From: JAHFLD01 sp964367145
GTDB taxonomy: Bacteria; Patescibacteriota; Minisyncoccia; UBA6257; 1-14-0-10-40-38
Assembly: GCA_964367145.1 (NCBI GenBank)
Contig: CAYIWJ010000018.1
Location: 1-13,271 of the forward strand
DNA length: 13,271 nt
Direction of reading: 5' to 3'
This document shows positions 4,298-12,105 of the stretch, piece by piece. A program made the translations under genes and the position numbers. The notes beneath the pieces were generated by a model. It made no database searches. It was not told the origin of the DNA and saw nothing but the letters and a program-made list of their open reading frames with translations. Positions within the stretch are counted from its first letter, which is position 1. Every line of letters starts with the position of its first letter.

Positions 4298-5512
4298 ATG
4301 ATTGATCTAAAAAACCTGCATCGTGCCATACAACAAATTGGCGAAGAAAAGGGGATTGAGGCAGAAAAAATTATGGAAGTTATTGAATCTTCTATCGCCG
4401 CCGCGTACAAAAAAGAATACGAGAAAAAAAGCGAAATCATCAAAGCTAAGTTTGATCAAAAAACCGGTAGTCTGAATTTTTGGCAAATAAAAACCGTCGT
4501 CACCGAAGACATGGTGCGAATGGTAAACGAGGATGAAGAAGGGTTTCCGACGCCAACAAGCGACATCGGCGAAAACGAAGAAGAAAAATTGCCACGATAT
4601 AACCCGGATCGCCACATCTTGCTTGAGGAGGCAAAAAAAATAAAACCCGACGCCGTTCCCGAAGAAGAAATGTTATTCCCTTTAGAAACTCGCGAGGACT
4701 TCGGCCGCATCGCGGCTCAAACCGCTAAACAGGTTATTCTTCAAAAATTACGCGAAGCCGAACGCGACTCGGTGCTTAAGGAATTTCAAAATCGCGAAGG
4801 TGAAATAGTAAGCGGTGTCGTTCAGCGTTTTGATCAAGGTAATGTTTTTATAGATCTTGGTCGCGCCAGTGGAATTATGTTTTACAACGAAACCATTCCC
4901 GGCGAACATTATCGCCCGAGCGAACGCCTGCGCTTCCTAATCGTGAGTATTCAAAACGAAACTCGAATCCCGGGAATAATTTTATCCCGCTCCCACCCGC
5001 GCTTTATTGAAAAACTATTCGCCCTAGAAGTCCCAGAAGTTGCCGATGGCTTAATTGAAGTCAAGGCCATCGCTCGCGAACCGGGAAGCCGAACCAAAAT
5101 CTCAGTCTCTTCCAATAACAACATGGTAGATCCGGTTGGTTCTTGCGTGGGACCGCGCGGCACCCGAGTCATGGCCGTTTCCAATGAAATCGGGCAAGAA
5201 AAAATTGACATCATTCCGTGGTCCGAAGAACCAACCGAGTTTATTTCCAATGCCTTATCTCCCGCTAAAGTTAAAGAAGTCAAAATCCTCCCTCGCCGTG
5301 AAGCTCAAGTTTTTGTTCCAGAGGATCAGTTAAGTTTGGCCATCGGCCGCGGCGGACAAAATGTGCGCCTCGCCGCGAAATTAACCGGCTGGAAAATAGA
5401 CGTTCGCTCGGAATCGCGCCCCAACGAAATAAACGCGGAGGGAGTGGCTCAAGTTGAGCGTAAAGCCGAATCAGTCAAAGAAAAAGTCGCTACCGAAGAT
5501 AATCAAGCCTAA
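4298..5512 (+). CDS. nusA: Transcription termination/antitermination factor NusA
   Basis: 404 aa. NusA binds RNA polymerase and nascent RNA, and modulates pausing, termination and antitermination. The order is typical: N-terminal polymerase-binding domain (about 1-160) enlarged by an acidic stretch (78-125, many Glu/Asp/Pro), S1 domain (about 166-233, starting GEIVSGVVQRF), then two KH domains. KH1 has GPRG (285-288) within SCVGPRGTRV and is followed by IDIIPWSE (303-310); KH2 has GRGG (350-353). After about residue 375 only a short charged tail follows; the acidic C-terminal repeats of E. coli NusA are absent, as in many bacteria. It has a strong promoter and leader hairpin. rimP and infB, usual nusA neighbours, do not flank it; hppA follows after 4 bp. 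Confidence 0.96.
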   Translation: MIDLKNLHRAIQQIGEEKGIEAEKIMEVIESSIAAAYKKEYEKKSEIIKAKFDQKTGSLNFWQIKTVVTEDMVRMVNEDEEGFPTPTSDIGENEEEKLPRYNPDRHILLEEAKKIKPDAVPEEEMLFPLETREDFGRIAAQTAKQVILQKLREAERDSVLKEFQNREGEIVSGVVQRFDQGNVFIDLGRASGIMFYNETIPGEHYRPSERLRFLIVSIQNETRIPGIILSRSHPRFIEKLFALEVPEVADGLIEVKAIAREPGSRTKISVSSNNNMVDPVGSCVGPRGTRVMAVSNEIGQEKIDIIPWSEEPTEFISNALSPAKVKEVKILPRREAQVFVPEDQLSLAIGRGGQNVRLAAKLTGWKIDVRSESRPNEINAEGVAQVERKAESVKEKVATEDNQA

Positions 5513-5516
5513 AATC

Positions 5517-7499
5517 ATGACTACCTTATATACACTGATATTCGCCCCCGTCGTTATCGCCATCATCTACAGTGTTGGCGTAATGTTCTGGCTTAAGAAA
5601 AAACCAAAAGGAAACGCCCGGATGCAAGAAATCTCGGCCGCTATTTTACAAGGATCAAACGCTTATCTAAGTCGTCAAACAAAAGTTGTGAGCGTAGTCG
5701 CTATTATTCTCGCCGTCGTTCTTTGGTCTGCCCTAGGATCTGTCGTCGCGCTTGGCTTCATCATCGGAGCCATTGCCTCGGGAATTGCGGGATACATCGG
5801 CATGCAAGTCGCAGTCCGCTCCAATTCTAGAACCGCCGCCAGCGCTGAACACGGAATGAATAGCGCTCTTAACCTGGCCTTTAAAGCCGGATCAGTAACC
5901 GGATTTTTGGTTGTCGCGCTGGGCTTACTCGCCGTTGCCGGATTTTATCTTTGGACTAACAGCATTGACGCCTTAATTGGTTTGAGTTTCGGCGCCAGCT
6001 TGATTTCTGTCTTCGCTCGTTTGGGCGGGGGTATTTTTACTAAAGCCGCGGATGTCGGCACTGATCTTGTGGGCAAGGTTGAAGCTGGAATCCCCGAAGA
6101 TGACCCGCGAAATCCCGGCGTCATCGCCGACAATGTCGGCGACAATGTCGGCGACTGCGCTGGCATGGCGGCCGATTTGTTTGAGACTTATGCCGTAACA
6201 CTGACTGCTACTATTATTTTAGGAGTTGGTACCGTTACCGGAAGCCAAGCCGTCTTTCCGCTCGTGCTAGGAAGTCTAGCTATCATCGCTTCGCTCGTCG
6301 GAAGTTTATTTGTAAAACTTGGCAAAAACAAAAAGTCCATCATGGGAGCTCTCTACAAAGGACTCATCGCCTCCATGCTTATCGCCACGGGACTTTTCTA
6401 CTGGGCCGCCAACTTTTTCTTTGCCGAAAAATTCAAACCGGTTTTCTGGAGCTCGGTTGTTGGTCTGGTTGTTACCGCTCTAATGGTGTTGATTACCGAC
6501 TACTACACGGCCAAAAAATATCGTCCAGTCAAAGTTATTGCTAAAGCCTCTAATTCCGGCCACGGCACAAATATCATTATGGGACTCGCGGTCAGCCTGG
6601 AGTCAACCGTCCTTCCGATTATTGTTATCGCTGGCGGAATTTTGGTCAGCTACTGGCTAATGGGCCTCTACGGCATCGCCATCGCCGCTACCTCTATGCT
6701 TTCGGTAGCTGGAATTATCGTCGCCATTGATTCATTTGGCCCGATTACCGACAACGCCGGCGGCATCGCGGAGATGTCCGAAGCCCCACATTCGGTCAGA
6801 ACCATCACCGACGCGCTTGATGCCGTTGGTAATACTACCAAAGCGATTACTAAGGGCTACGCCATTGCCTCGGCCGGACTTGCGGCACTGGTACTTTTTG
6901 CTGGATATACCGAAAAACTAGCTAGCGGACTAGGTGGCATCGCCGCTCGTTTTGATCTAGAAAACCCCTATGTTCTGGTTGGACTTTTTCTCGGTGGCGC
7001 CATTCCGTATCTCTTTGCCTCAATCGCCATGCGAGCCGTTGGCGTAACCGCTGAAGCCGTTGTAAATGAAGTCCGCCGCCAATTTCGAGAAATCAAAGGT
7101 ATTTTGGAGGGAACCGCCAAACCGGATTACAGTCGAGCAGTTGATATTGTTACCAAAGCCGCTTTGCGAAAAATGATCGTTCCGGCACTCTTTCCGATAA
7201 TCTGCGTTATCGCTGTCGGACTATTGTTGGGCGCGGAAGCTCTTGGCGGACTCTTGATTGGCTCTATCATTTCCGGTCTCTTTATCGGAATCTCCATGAC
7301 AACCGGAGGCGCCGCTTGGGACAACGCCAAAAAATATATTGAAGAAGGAAACTATGGCGGCAAAGGATCTGAAGCCCACAAGGCCGCAGTTACCGGAGAT
7401 ACCGTCGGCGACCCATATAAAGACACCGCCGGTCCGGCCATTAATCCGCTAATCAAAGTCATCAATATCGTCGCGCTTTTGTTGGTACCGTTTCTCTAA
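5517..7499 (+). CDS. hppA: K+-independent proton-translocating membrane pyrophosphatase
   Basis: 660 aa, normal for the family. It hydrolyses cytoplasmic pyrophosphate and pumps H+ across the membrane, with about 16 transmembrane helices; hydrophobic segments run through the whole length. Substrate motifs are present: DVGTDLVGKVEAGIPEDDPRN (split: DVGTDLVGKVE 179-189, IPEDDPRNP 192-200), DNVGDNVGDCAGMAADLFE (205-223), SFGPITDNAGGIAEMS (406-421), and the C-terminal GDTVGDPYKDTAGPAINP (628-645). In the loop GNTTKAITKG (438-447) Lys442 and Thr445 occupy the pair of positions that mark the K+-independent class; K+-dependent enzymes have Ala and Gly there. I chose ATG 5517, four bases after the nusA stop, over an upstream in-frame ATG at 5454 because that would overlap nusA by 59 bases and add a non-family tail. 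It is probably co-transcribed with nusA. Confidence 0.96.
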   Translation: MTTLYTLIFAPVVIAIIYSVGVMFWLKKKPKGNARMQEISAAILQGSNAYLSRQTKVVSVVAIILAVVLWSALGSVVALGFIIGAIASGIAGYIGMQVAVRSNSRTAASAEHGMNSALNLAFKAGSVTGFLVVALGLLAVAGFYLWTNSIDALIGLSFGASLISVFARLGGGIFTKAADVGTDLVGKVEAGIPEDDPRNPGVIADNVGDNVGDCAGMAADLFETYAVTLTATIILGVGTVTGSQAVFPLVLGSLAIIASLVGSLFVKLGKNKKSIMGALYKGLIASMLIATGLFYWAANFFFAEKFKPVFWSSVVGLVVTALMVLITDYYTAKKYRPVKVIAKASNSGHGTNIIMGLAVSLESTVLPIIVIAGGILVSYWLMGLYGIAIAATSMLSVAGIIVAIDSFGPITDNAGGIAEMSEAPHSVRTITDALDAVGNTTKAITKGYAIASAGLAALVLFAGYTEKLASGLGGIAARFDLENPYVLVGLFLGGAIPYLFASIAMRAVGVTAEAVVNEVRRQFREIKGILEGTAKPDYSRAVDIVTKAALRKMIVPALFPIICVIAVGLLLGAEALGGLLIGSIISGLFIGISMTTGGAAWDNAKKYIEEGNYGGKGSEAHKAAVTGDTVGDPYKDTAGPAINPLIKVINIVALLLVPFL

Positions 7500-7514
7500 A
7501 AACTCTAAACGGTA
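7486..7514 (+). other. Inverted repeat across the hppA stop codon
   Basis: TACCGTTT (7486-7493) and AAACGGTA (7507-7514) with a 13-nt loop containing the hppA stop. Only A-rich sequence follows on the plus strand, so it is not a normal terminator for hppA. It may protect the mRNA end or be a processing site before tig. Confidence 0.45.
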
Positions 7515-7544
7515 AAAATAAGAAAGCTGTATCTTGCTATTCGC

Positions 7545-8789
7545 ATGAAATCTTCATTCAAAGAAATATCCGGATCGGAAATAGAAGTTGAGGTGATACT
7601 TGATCAAAAAGAATTCGAAATCCACTGGAATCGAGCACTGGAAGAAGCCCGCAACACGGTCAATATTAAAGGATTCCGCCCGGGAACAGCACCCAGCGCC
7701 GTCGCAGATCGCTATCTCAACAAAGATGCGGTTTTTGAAAGCGCCAGTAATTCAGCGGTTCGCAAAACACTCAACGATCTCGCCCTAGAGCACGAATGGA
7801 CGCTCATTGACACTCCAAAAGTTGAGTTATTGGAAAATGCCAAAAACAACGAGCTTGGCCTAACCTACAAAGCCAAAATAACCATCATGCCCAAGGTCAA
7901 CCTTGGTGAATACAAAAAAATCGCCAAAAAAATCCTCGCGGAAAAAAAATCGATCGTGGTTAACGAAGAAGAAATTGACAAATCTTTAACCTGGATAAGT
8001 AATTCACGCGCCTCGGTTATCGCGGTAAATCGCGACTCAAAAAAAGGCGACGAAATAGAAATTGACGTGACAACAGAATGCGAAGGCAAGTTGGTAAACG
8101 GCGCCCAAATTAAAAAAGAGCGTTTTACGATTGGAGAAAGTCAATTCCTGCCGGGCTTCGACAAACAACTCGAAAACCGAAAAACTGGTCAGGATGTTGT
8201 CTTTCAACTCCAAGCCCCAACCGACTACTGGAATCATGAATTGCGGGATAAAAACCTGTCATTCAAGATCCACGTTTATGGCGTCTATGAGCGGTCTCTG
8301 CCAGAATTAAACGACGCTTTCGCTCAAAGTTTAGGGCCGAACTTCAAAACCATGGATGATTTACGGCGAAATATCCAAACCGGAATCAGCGAAGAAAAAG
8401 AAGAAAAGGAGCAACAACGCCTTCAACTAAAAATCTTAGAAGAAATCGCCAGCAAGGCTAAAATCGCCATCCCAGAAATCATGATTGAAAAAACCGTCGC
8501 CAATATGAGCGCTGATTACGGAGAACTTCTCAAAAAAACCGGAAAATCAGCCGACGAAATCAAAACCAGTCTGCGTCCGCAAGCCATCAAAAGTATTGAA
8601 CATAATCTCATTATTCACAGCATCGCCCAACAAGAAAATCTAGCACCCACCCCGGAAGAAGTTGCCGCCGCCACAGCCGGACATGGGCATCGGGAAAAAA
8701 TTGACCCTCGCGAAGCCTACGACTATAGTTACGGAGTACTGCAAAATAAAAAAGTCTTCCAATTTTTTAACGAATTATCAAAATCATGA
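7545..8789 (+). CDS. tig: Trigger factor, ribosome-associated chaperone and peptidyl-prolyl isomerase
   Basis: 414 aa, near the usual 430. It binds at the ribosome exit tunnel and shields nascent chains. The N-terminal ribosome-binding domain holds the signature loop GFRPGTAP (43-50), a variant of the canonical GFRxGxxP. The central FKBP-like region (about 165-245) is present, for example KKGDEIEIDV, FTIGESQFLPGFD and KTGQDVVFQL. The helical C-terminal arms follow from about 260, with many Glu/Lys. The family is clear; whether the isomerase activity is kept cannot be judged. The stop overlaps the clpP start in ATGA (8786-8789), indicating translational coupling. TATCTT (7530-7535) is a possible weak -10; otherwise it may be read from the nusA-hppA transcript. 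Confidence 0.95.
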   Translation: MKSSFKEISGSEIEVEVILDQKEFEIHWNRALEEARNTVNIKGFRPGTAPSAVADRYLNKDAVFESASNSAVRKTLNDLALEHEWTLIDTPKVELLENAKNNELGLTYKAKITIMPKVNLGEYKKIAKKILAEKKSIVVNEEEIDKSLTWISNSRASVIAVNRDSKKGDEIEIDVTTECEGKLVNGAQIKKERFTIGESQFLPGFDKQLENRKTGQDVVFQLQAPTDYWNHELRDKNLSFKIHVYGVYERSLPELNDAFAQSLGPNFKTMDDLRRNIQTGISEEKEEKEQQRLQLKILEEIASKAKIAIPEIMIEKTVANMSADYGELLKKTGKSADEIKTSLRPQAIKSIEHNLIIHSIAQQENLAPTPEEVAAATAGHGHREKIDPREAYDYSYGVLQNKKVFQFFNELSKS

Positions 8790-9397
8790 GCCGAAAAGAA
8801 CCAAACACCAACGAATATCTGATTCCGACTGTTATTGAGAAATCCCAATTCGGGGAACGCGCCTACGACATCTATTCCCGTCTACTCAAAGAAAGGATCA
8901 TCTTTCTCGGCGGAGGAATTAACGACGCCATAGCCAATATCGTCATCGCGCAACTCCTCTTTCTGGAACACGAAGATCCTAAAAAAGAAATAAAGCTCTA
9001 CATCAACAGCCCGGGCGGGTCGGTAACCGCCGGCCTGGCGATCTATGACGCCATTCAATACGTCAAACCAGAGGTCTCCACTATCTGCATCGGTCTTGCC
9101 GCATCCATGGGGGCCGTCCTCTTGGGCGCCGGAGCCAAGGGTAAGCGACTTGCCCTACCAAATTCAGAAATTTTACTTCACCAAATTATGGGCGGAGCCG
9201 AGGGACAGGCCGTAGAAATTGATATTACTGCCCGCCAAATCCTTAAACTTAAAACCAGACTGAACCAAATCATCGCGCGCCACACCGGCCAATCGCTTAA
9301 TAAAATAGAAAAAGATACCGATCGCGACTTTTACCTCAACGCCGAGGAAGCCAAAGAATACGGCCTCATCGACGAGATTATTAAAACAAAAAAATAA
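8786..9397 (+). CDS. clpP: ATP-dependent Clp protease proteolytic subunit ClpP
   Basis: 203 aa, a standard length. ClpP forms the tetradecameric serine-protease chamber fed by ClpX or ClpA/C. The catalytic triad is complete with canonical spacing: Ser107 in GLAASMGA, His132 in LLHQIMGG, and Asp181 in DTDRDFYLNAEEA. The oxyanion-loop region SPGGSVTAG (75-83) is intact. The N-terminus, including YLIPTVIEKS and the IIFLGGGIND strand, fits the hydrophobic docking region of the family. It overlaps tig by four bases, so both are made from one message. The common order tig-clpP-clpX is broken: tyrS follows instead of clpX, so the partner unfoldase is encoded elsewhere. Confidence 0.97.
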   Translation: MSRKEPNTNEYLIPTVIEKSQFGERAYDIYSRLLKERIIFLGGGINDAIANIVIAQLLFLEHEDPKKEIKLYINSPGGSVTAGLAIYDAIQYVKPEVSTICIGLAASMGAVLLGAGAKGKRLALPNSEILLHQIMGGAEGQAVEIDITARQILKLKTRLNQIIARHTGQSLNKIEKDTDRDFYLNAEEAKEYGLIDEIIKTKK

Positions 9398-9432
9398 AGC
9401 AGCGCCACCATACTCGCAAAACAGCTATCAAG

Positions 9433-10647
9433 ATGATCACTCCCATCCTCGACGAAAAATTAGTCAAAGAAACACTAGAACGGGGGATCGAGCGCATCTA
9501 TCCCTCAACATCCAGCCTGGAAAACGCCCTCCAAAGCGGAAAGTCGTTGCACTTTTATTACGGCATCGACCCCACTAGTCCACACCTCCATTTAGGCCAC
9601 GCGATACCTCTTTTCGTTTTGCGGCGCCTCCAAAAACTCGGCCACGAAATCACCATTCTTATTGGAGATTTTACCGCGATGATCGGCGACCCAACGGAGA
9701 AATCACAAACTCGCGTCCAATTAAGCGAGAATGAGGTTAAAGAAAATCTCAAGACCTACAAAAAGCAGCTGGCTAAGGTGATTGATTTTTCTGGTCCAAA
9801 TCCGGCCAGAATTAAATTCAATTCTAAGTGGCTCAAGAAACTTTCTCTCTCGGATGTCATTCGACTCGCCGCGAACACTACCGTCCAGCAAATGATCCAG
9901 CGAGACATGTTCCAAGACCGCATAAAACACGAACTGCCGATCGGTCTTCACGAATTCCTCTACCCGCTCCTGCAGGGCTATGATTCCGTAGCCCTAAATA
10001 CCGATGGGGAAGTAGGTGGCAACGACCAAACTTTTAATATGTTAGTCGGGCGCGATCTACTAAAAACCTATCGGCAAAAAGAAAAATTTGTTATAAGCGC
10101 CAAACTGCTGGTCAATCCAAAAACCGGCAAAAAAATGAGCAAGACCGAAGGCGAGGTTATTAACCTCGCCGACGAACCAGAGATAACTTTTGGCAAAATC
10201 ATGGCGCAAGAAGACGGCCTAATTCTGCCGCTTGCTGAATTGGCCACCGAACTGCCAATCGAACGAGTTCGCGCCATAGAAACCGAAATCAAATCTGGCA
10301 AAAATCCGCGCGACGCCAAAATGGAAATCGCGGGAGCAATCGTAGAACTGCTTCACAGCAAAGAAGCGGCTAAACGGGCTAAACGCGAGTTCGTTAAAGT
10401 GTTCAAAGAAAAAAAAGCGCCATCGGCGATGAAAGAGATCAAACCAGCCACCAACCCAATAACTTTATTGGATCTGATAATGCAAAGTGGTTTTGCGACA
10501 AGCAAAAGCATAGCCAAACGACTCGTTGAACAGGGCGCGGTGCGCCTTAACGGCGAGAAAAAAACCAACATCGAAGAGTTAATCTCTATTGCCGAAAAAA
10601 CCGTCTTGCAGGTTGGCCCACGCAACTTCGTTAAAATTTTGATTTAG
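9433..10647 (+). CDS. tyrS: Tyrosyl-tRNA synthetase
   Basis: 404 aa, a standard bacterial length. It charges tRNA-Tyr with tyrosine in the cytoplasm. This is a class I synthetase: YYGIDPTSPHLHLGH contains the HIGH motif as HLGH (53-56), GDFTAMIGDPT (78-88) follows it, the tyrosine-binding loop region GGNDQTFNMLVGRDL lies at 195-209, and the KMSKS motif appears as KMSKT (234-238). The C-terminus (about 344-404) is an S4-like RNA-binding domain (SGFATSKSIAKRLVEQGAV, then VRLNGEK). The long HLHLGH form and the KMSKTEG end suggest the TyrZ/TyrS2-like branch rather than the E. coli TyrS branch; this is judged by eye. The start is the ATG 36 bases after the clpP stop. No ribosome site is visible. 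Confidence 0.96.
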   Translation: MITPILDEKLVKETLERGIERIYPSTSSLENALQSGKSLHFYYGIDPTSPHLHLGHAIPLFVLRRLQKLGHEITILIGDFTAMIGDPTEKSQTRVQLSENEVKENLKTYKKQLAKVIDFSGPNPARIKFNSKWLKKLSLSDVIRLAANTTVQQMIQRDMFQDRIKHELPIGLHEFLYPLLQGYDSVALNTDGEVGGNDQTFNMLVGRDLLKTYRQKEKFVISAKLLVNPKTGKKMSKTEGEVINLADEPEITFGKIMAQEDGLILPLAELATELPIERVRAIETEIKSGKNPRDAKMEIAGAIVELLHSKEAAKRAKREFVKVFKEKKAPSAMKEIKPATNPITLLDLIMQSGFATSKSIAKRLVEQGAVRLNGEKKTNIEELISIAEKTVLQVGPRNFVKILI

Positions 10648-10666
10648 AAAAGCAACTCTAATCTTC

Positions 10667-10731
10667 AAAGCCAAACCATGACACGAAATATCTTTTCTGA
10701 TAAGCCATTCACCTTATCTTTCTTTGGCTTT
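10667..10731. other. Nested inverted repeats after tyrS
   Basis: AAAGCCAAA (10667-10675) pairs with TTTGGCTTT (10723-10731); inside it GATAAG (10699-10704) pairs with CTTATC (10713-10718). The outer right arm touches the possible -10 region of the next gene (TAAATA, 10731-10736). It may be a weak terminator for tyrS. Confidence 0.35.
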
Positions 10732-10742
10732 AAATATTTCTT

Positions 10743-11111
10743 ATGAAAAAGAATAATTTTGAAGAAAAGATCAAGTATCTCCTTTTTTGCTTGATTATAT
10801 TTGTACCACCTGTACTCTTATATTTTTTTATAAAATGGGATCCGGTGCTTCACGATAGCGAAGGAGAGACAATGCCAATATCTTTATATTTTTTAATTCT
10901 TGTTTATTGGACAGCTATCTTTCTAATTCATAGGTACAGAGAACGCTCCAGAGATAGAGCCTACCAATTGGCGCAATTTTTAAGTAATGCATGGACAATT
11001 GAGAAAAGAGAAGAGGAAAGGAAAAAACTAATATCAAATTTTTTGTTTATGCATAAGCTTAAAGAGGAATACCCAGAAATTTTTGAAGATGGGCTTTTGA
11101 AAATGCCTTGA
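10743..11111 (+). CDS. Small two-helix membrane protein, function unknown
   Basis: 122 aa. There are two hydrophobic helices at about residues 11-30 and 46-62, joined by a short acidic loop (WDPVLHDSEGETMP). Then comes a charged cytoplasmic tail with alternating Arg/Glu/Lys (HRYRERSRDR, EKREEERKKL) likely to be helical. No family is recognised. Codon use is more AT-rich than in the core genes upstream. It stands alone between tyrS and the convergent tRNA-Gly. A weak promoter TTCACC (10708-10713) N17 TAAATA (10731-10736) would make it nearly leaderless; no ribosome site is visible. Confidence 0.7.
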   Translation: MKKNNFEEKIKYLLFCLIIFVPPVLLYFFIKWDPVLHDSEGETMPISLYFLILVYWTAIFLIHRYRERSRDRAYQLAQFLSNAWTIEKREEERKKLISNFLFMHKLKEEYPEIFEDGLLKMP

Positions 11112-11142
11112 TAAATATTTATATAAGGATTTGAAAAATTGA

Positions 11143-11158
11143 AAATCCGCAAGGATTT
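11143..11158. terminator. Possible bidirectional terminator between 10743 gene and tRNA-Gly
   Basis: AAATCC-GCAA-GGATTT, a 6-bp stem with a GCAA tetraloop. On the minus strand it is followed by TTCAATTTTT, on the plus strand by AAGCCTTTTATT. An upstream GGATTT (11128-11133) offers an alternative partner. It lies where the two convergent transcripts should end. Confidence 0.45.
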
Positions 11159-11196
11159 AAGCCTTTTATTAAATTCCACTAGGTGATAAAAACGAG

Positions 11197-11267
11197 AGCG
11201 GGTAAGGGGAATCGAACCCCTGTCAACAGGTTGGAAACCTGTGGTATTGCCACTATACTATACCCGC
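11197..11267 (-). tRNA. tRNA-Gly(UCC)
   Basis: On the minus strand the acceptor GCGGGTA pairs with TACCCGC, discriminator T (11197) as usual for bacterial Gly. Anticodon stem ACAGG/CCTGT encloses loop TTTCCAA, anticodon TCC (reads GGA/GGG). T arm AGGGG-TTCGATT-CCCCT. CCA is not encoded. A possible promoter TTGAAA-N17-TAAGAT lies upstream and overlaps, on the other strand, the promoter of the 11319 gene. Confidence 0.97.
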
Positions 11268-11281
11268 AAAAACTTCGGTAT

Positions 11282-11311
11282 TTGCTTAGTATCTTACTTT
11301 TTCCCTATAAT
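11282..11311 (+). promoter_or_regulatory. Near-leaderless promoter with perfect -10
   Basis: TTGCTT (11282-11287), 18-nt spacer, TATAAT (11306-11311), then 7 nt to the ATG at 11319. The transcript should begin at or next to the start codon. Confidence 0.7.
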
Positions 11312-11318
11312 AATTTCA

Positions 11319-11918
11319 ATGTCTAAGAGGCAAAAACTAACTTTAGCTATTCTTGCCGGATTTATCGGAATCGGCGGCGGCGTGTACCTTACCGCCAAGA
11401 TTCTTATACCCACCGCCTATATACCGCCAATATTTTCCGAAGCGCGAATTAACGGCGCCGGTTTTGCCAAAAACATCGTCTCGCTTCTCGAAGAATCAGT
11501 CCGCCATCTTCAGGAAATCGCGACCCTCGACAAGCAGGGCAACGCGCCCGAGGCCCTAACCTTGATCTCGCAAGAAGTTATCAAAAATCGGGATATTCAA
11601 CAAGAAGCCATCAAATTATCTTCGGAATTAGAAAAAATGGCTCGGGTAATTCCGGAAATTCAACCAGACAAGGCGCGTTTCGCCGCCACCGAAGCCTTAA
11701 GCTCGGAAATCGCGTTAGTGAGTCACCTGTTAAACTACACCACCGCCCTTCGCGAGCTCTTTGATGTGTTGCGCTCAAAGCTAACCAGAACCACTGCCAC
11801 CGAAGAACAGGTTCGTAGCCTAATCGCCGGAATTAATCGCGAAGCCGAAGCCATTAACGAACTCAATCAAAAGTTCAATAACGCCCTGCAAGAACTAGAT
11901 AGCGCGGTTTTAAAATAA
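11319..11918 (+). CDS. Single-pass membrane protein with helical coiled-coil domain
   Basis: 199 aa, family not recognised. One N-terminal transmembrane helix (about residues 8-30, LAILAGFIGIGGGVYL) is preceded by a positive SKRQK, so the bulk probably lies outside the membrane. The rest is almost all alpha-helical with heptad-like spacing, rich in Glu, Ala, Leu, Lys and Gln, with no cysteine and no catalytic signature. Such anchored coiled coils often act as spacers or assembly scaffolds. I chose ATG 11319 because it follows a good promoter; an in-frame ATG further upstream (11241) lies inside tRNA-Gly on the other strand. The gene stands alone before the tRNA pair. Confidence 0.8.
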   Translation: MSKRQKLTLAILAGFIGIGGGVYLTAKILIPTAYIPPIFSEARINGAGFAKNIVSLLEESVRHLQEIATLDKQGNAPEALTLISQEVIKNRDIQQEAIKLSSELEKMARVIPEIQPDKARFAATEALSSEIALVSHLLNYTTALRELFDVLRSKLTRTTATEEQVRSLIAGINREAEAINELNQKFNNALQELDSAVLK

Positions 11919-11921
11919 CCA

Positions 11922-11954
11922 TTGCTGGCGATTAGATAAGAAATCTGATATAAA
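11922..11954 (+). promoter_or_regulatory. Promoter of the tRNA-Pro/tRNA-Arg pair
   Basis: TTGCTG (11922-11927) N18 TGATAT (11946-11951), or with TATAAA (11949-11954) as -10. Either would place the start just before tRNA-Pro. Confidence 0.45.
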
Positions 11955-11961
11955 AAGGTAA

Positions 11962-12032
11962 CGGAGAGTAGTGTAATGGTAGCACGAGTCCTTTGGGAGG
12001 ATTTAGTTCGGGTTCGAATCCCGGCTCTCCGA
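11962..12032 (+). tRNA. tRNA-Pro(UGG)
   Basis: Acceptor CGGAGAG (11962-11968) pairs with CTCTCCG (12025-12031), discriminator A12032; C1-G72 and A73 are the bacterial Pro identity elements. D stem GTGT/GCAC. Anticodon stem AGTCC/GGATT encloses loop TTTGGGA, anticodon TGG. T arm TCGGG-TTCGAAT-CCCGG. CCA is not encoded. A frame beginning one base later also pairs but gives an atypical G1 and G73, so this one is preferred. Confidence 0.96.
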
Positions 12033-12033
12033 C

Positions 12034-12105
12034 GCCCTTGTAGCTTAATGGATAAAGCAGGACTCTTCTAAGGTCTTGATGGGGGTTCGATTCCCTCCGA
12101 GGGCA
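12034..12105 (+). tRNA. tRNA-Arg(UCU)
   Basis: Acceptor GCCCTTG (12034-12040) pairs with CGAGGGC (12098-12104), discriminator A12105. Anticodon stem GGACT/GGTCT encloses loop CTTCTAA, anticodon TCT (reads AGA/AGG). T arm TTCGATT with GGGGG/CCCTC-type stem. It begins one base after tRNA-Pro ends, so both must be cut from a single precursor. CCA is not encoded. Confidence 0.96.

Noticed and set aside
5454..5516. Upstream ATG for hppA
   Set aside because: It would overlap nusA by 59 bases and add 21 basic residues absent from the family; ATG 5517 starts a normal first helix.
11197..11267. Evidence for recoded UGA (Gly)
   Set aside because: The Gly tRNA has anticodon UCC, not UCA, and several genes end properly at TGA.
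11241..11318. Upstream start for the 199-aa protein
   Set aside because: It lies inside tRNA-Gly on the other strand and upstream of the TATAAT box.
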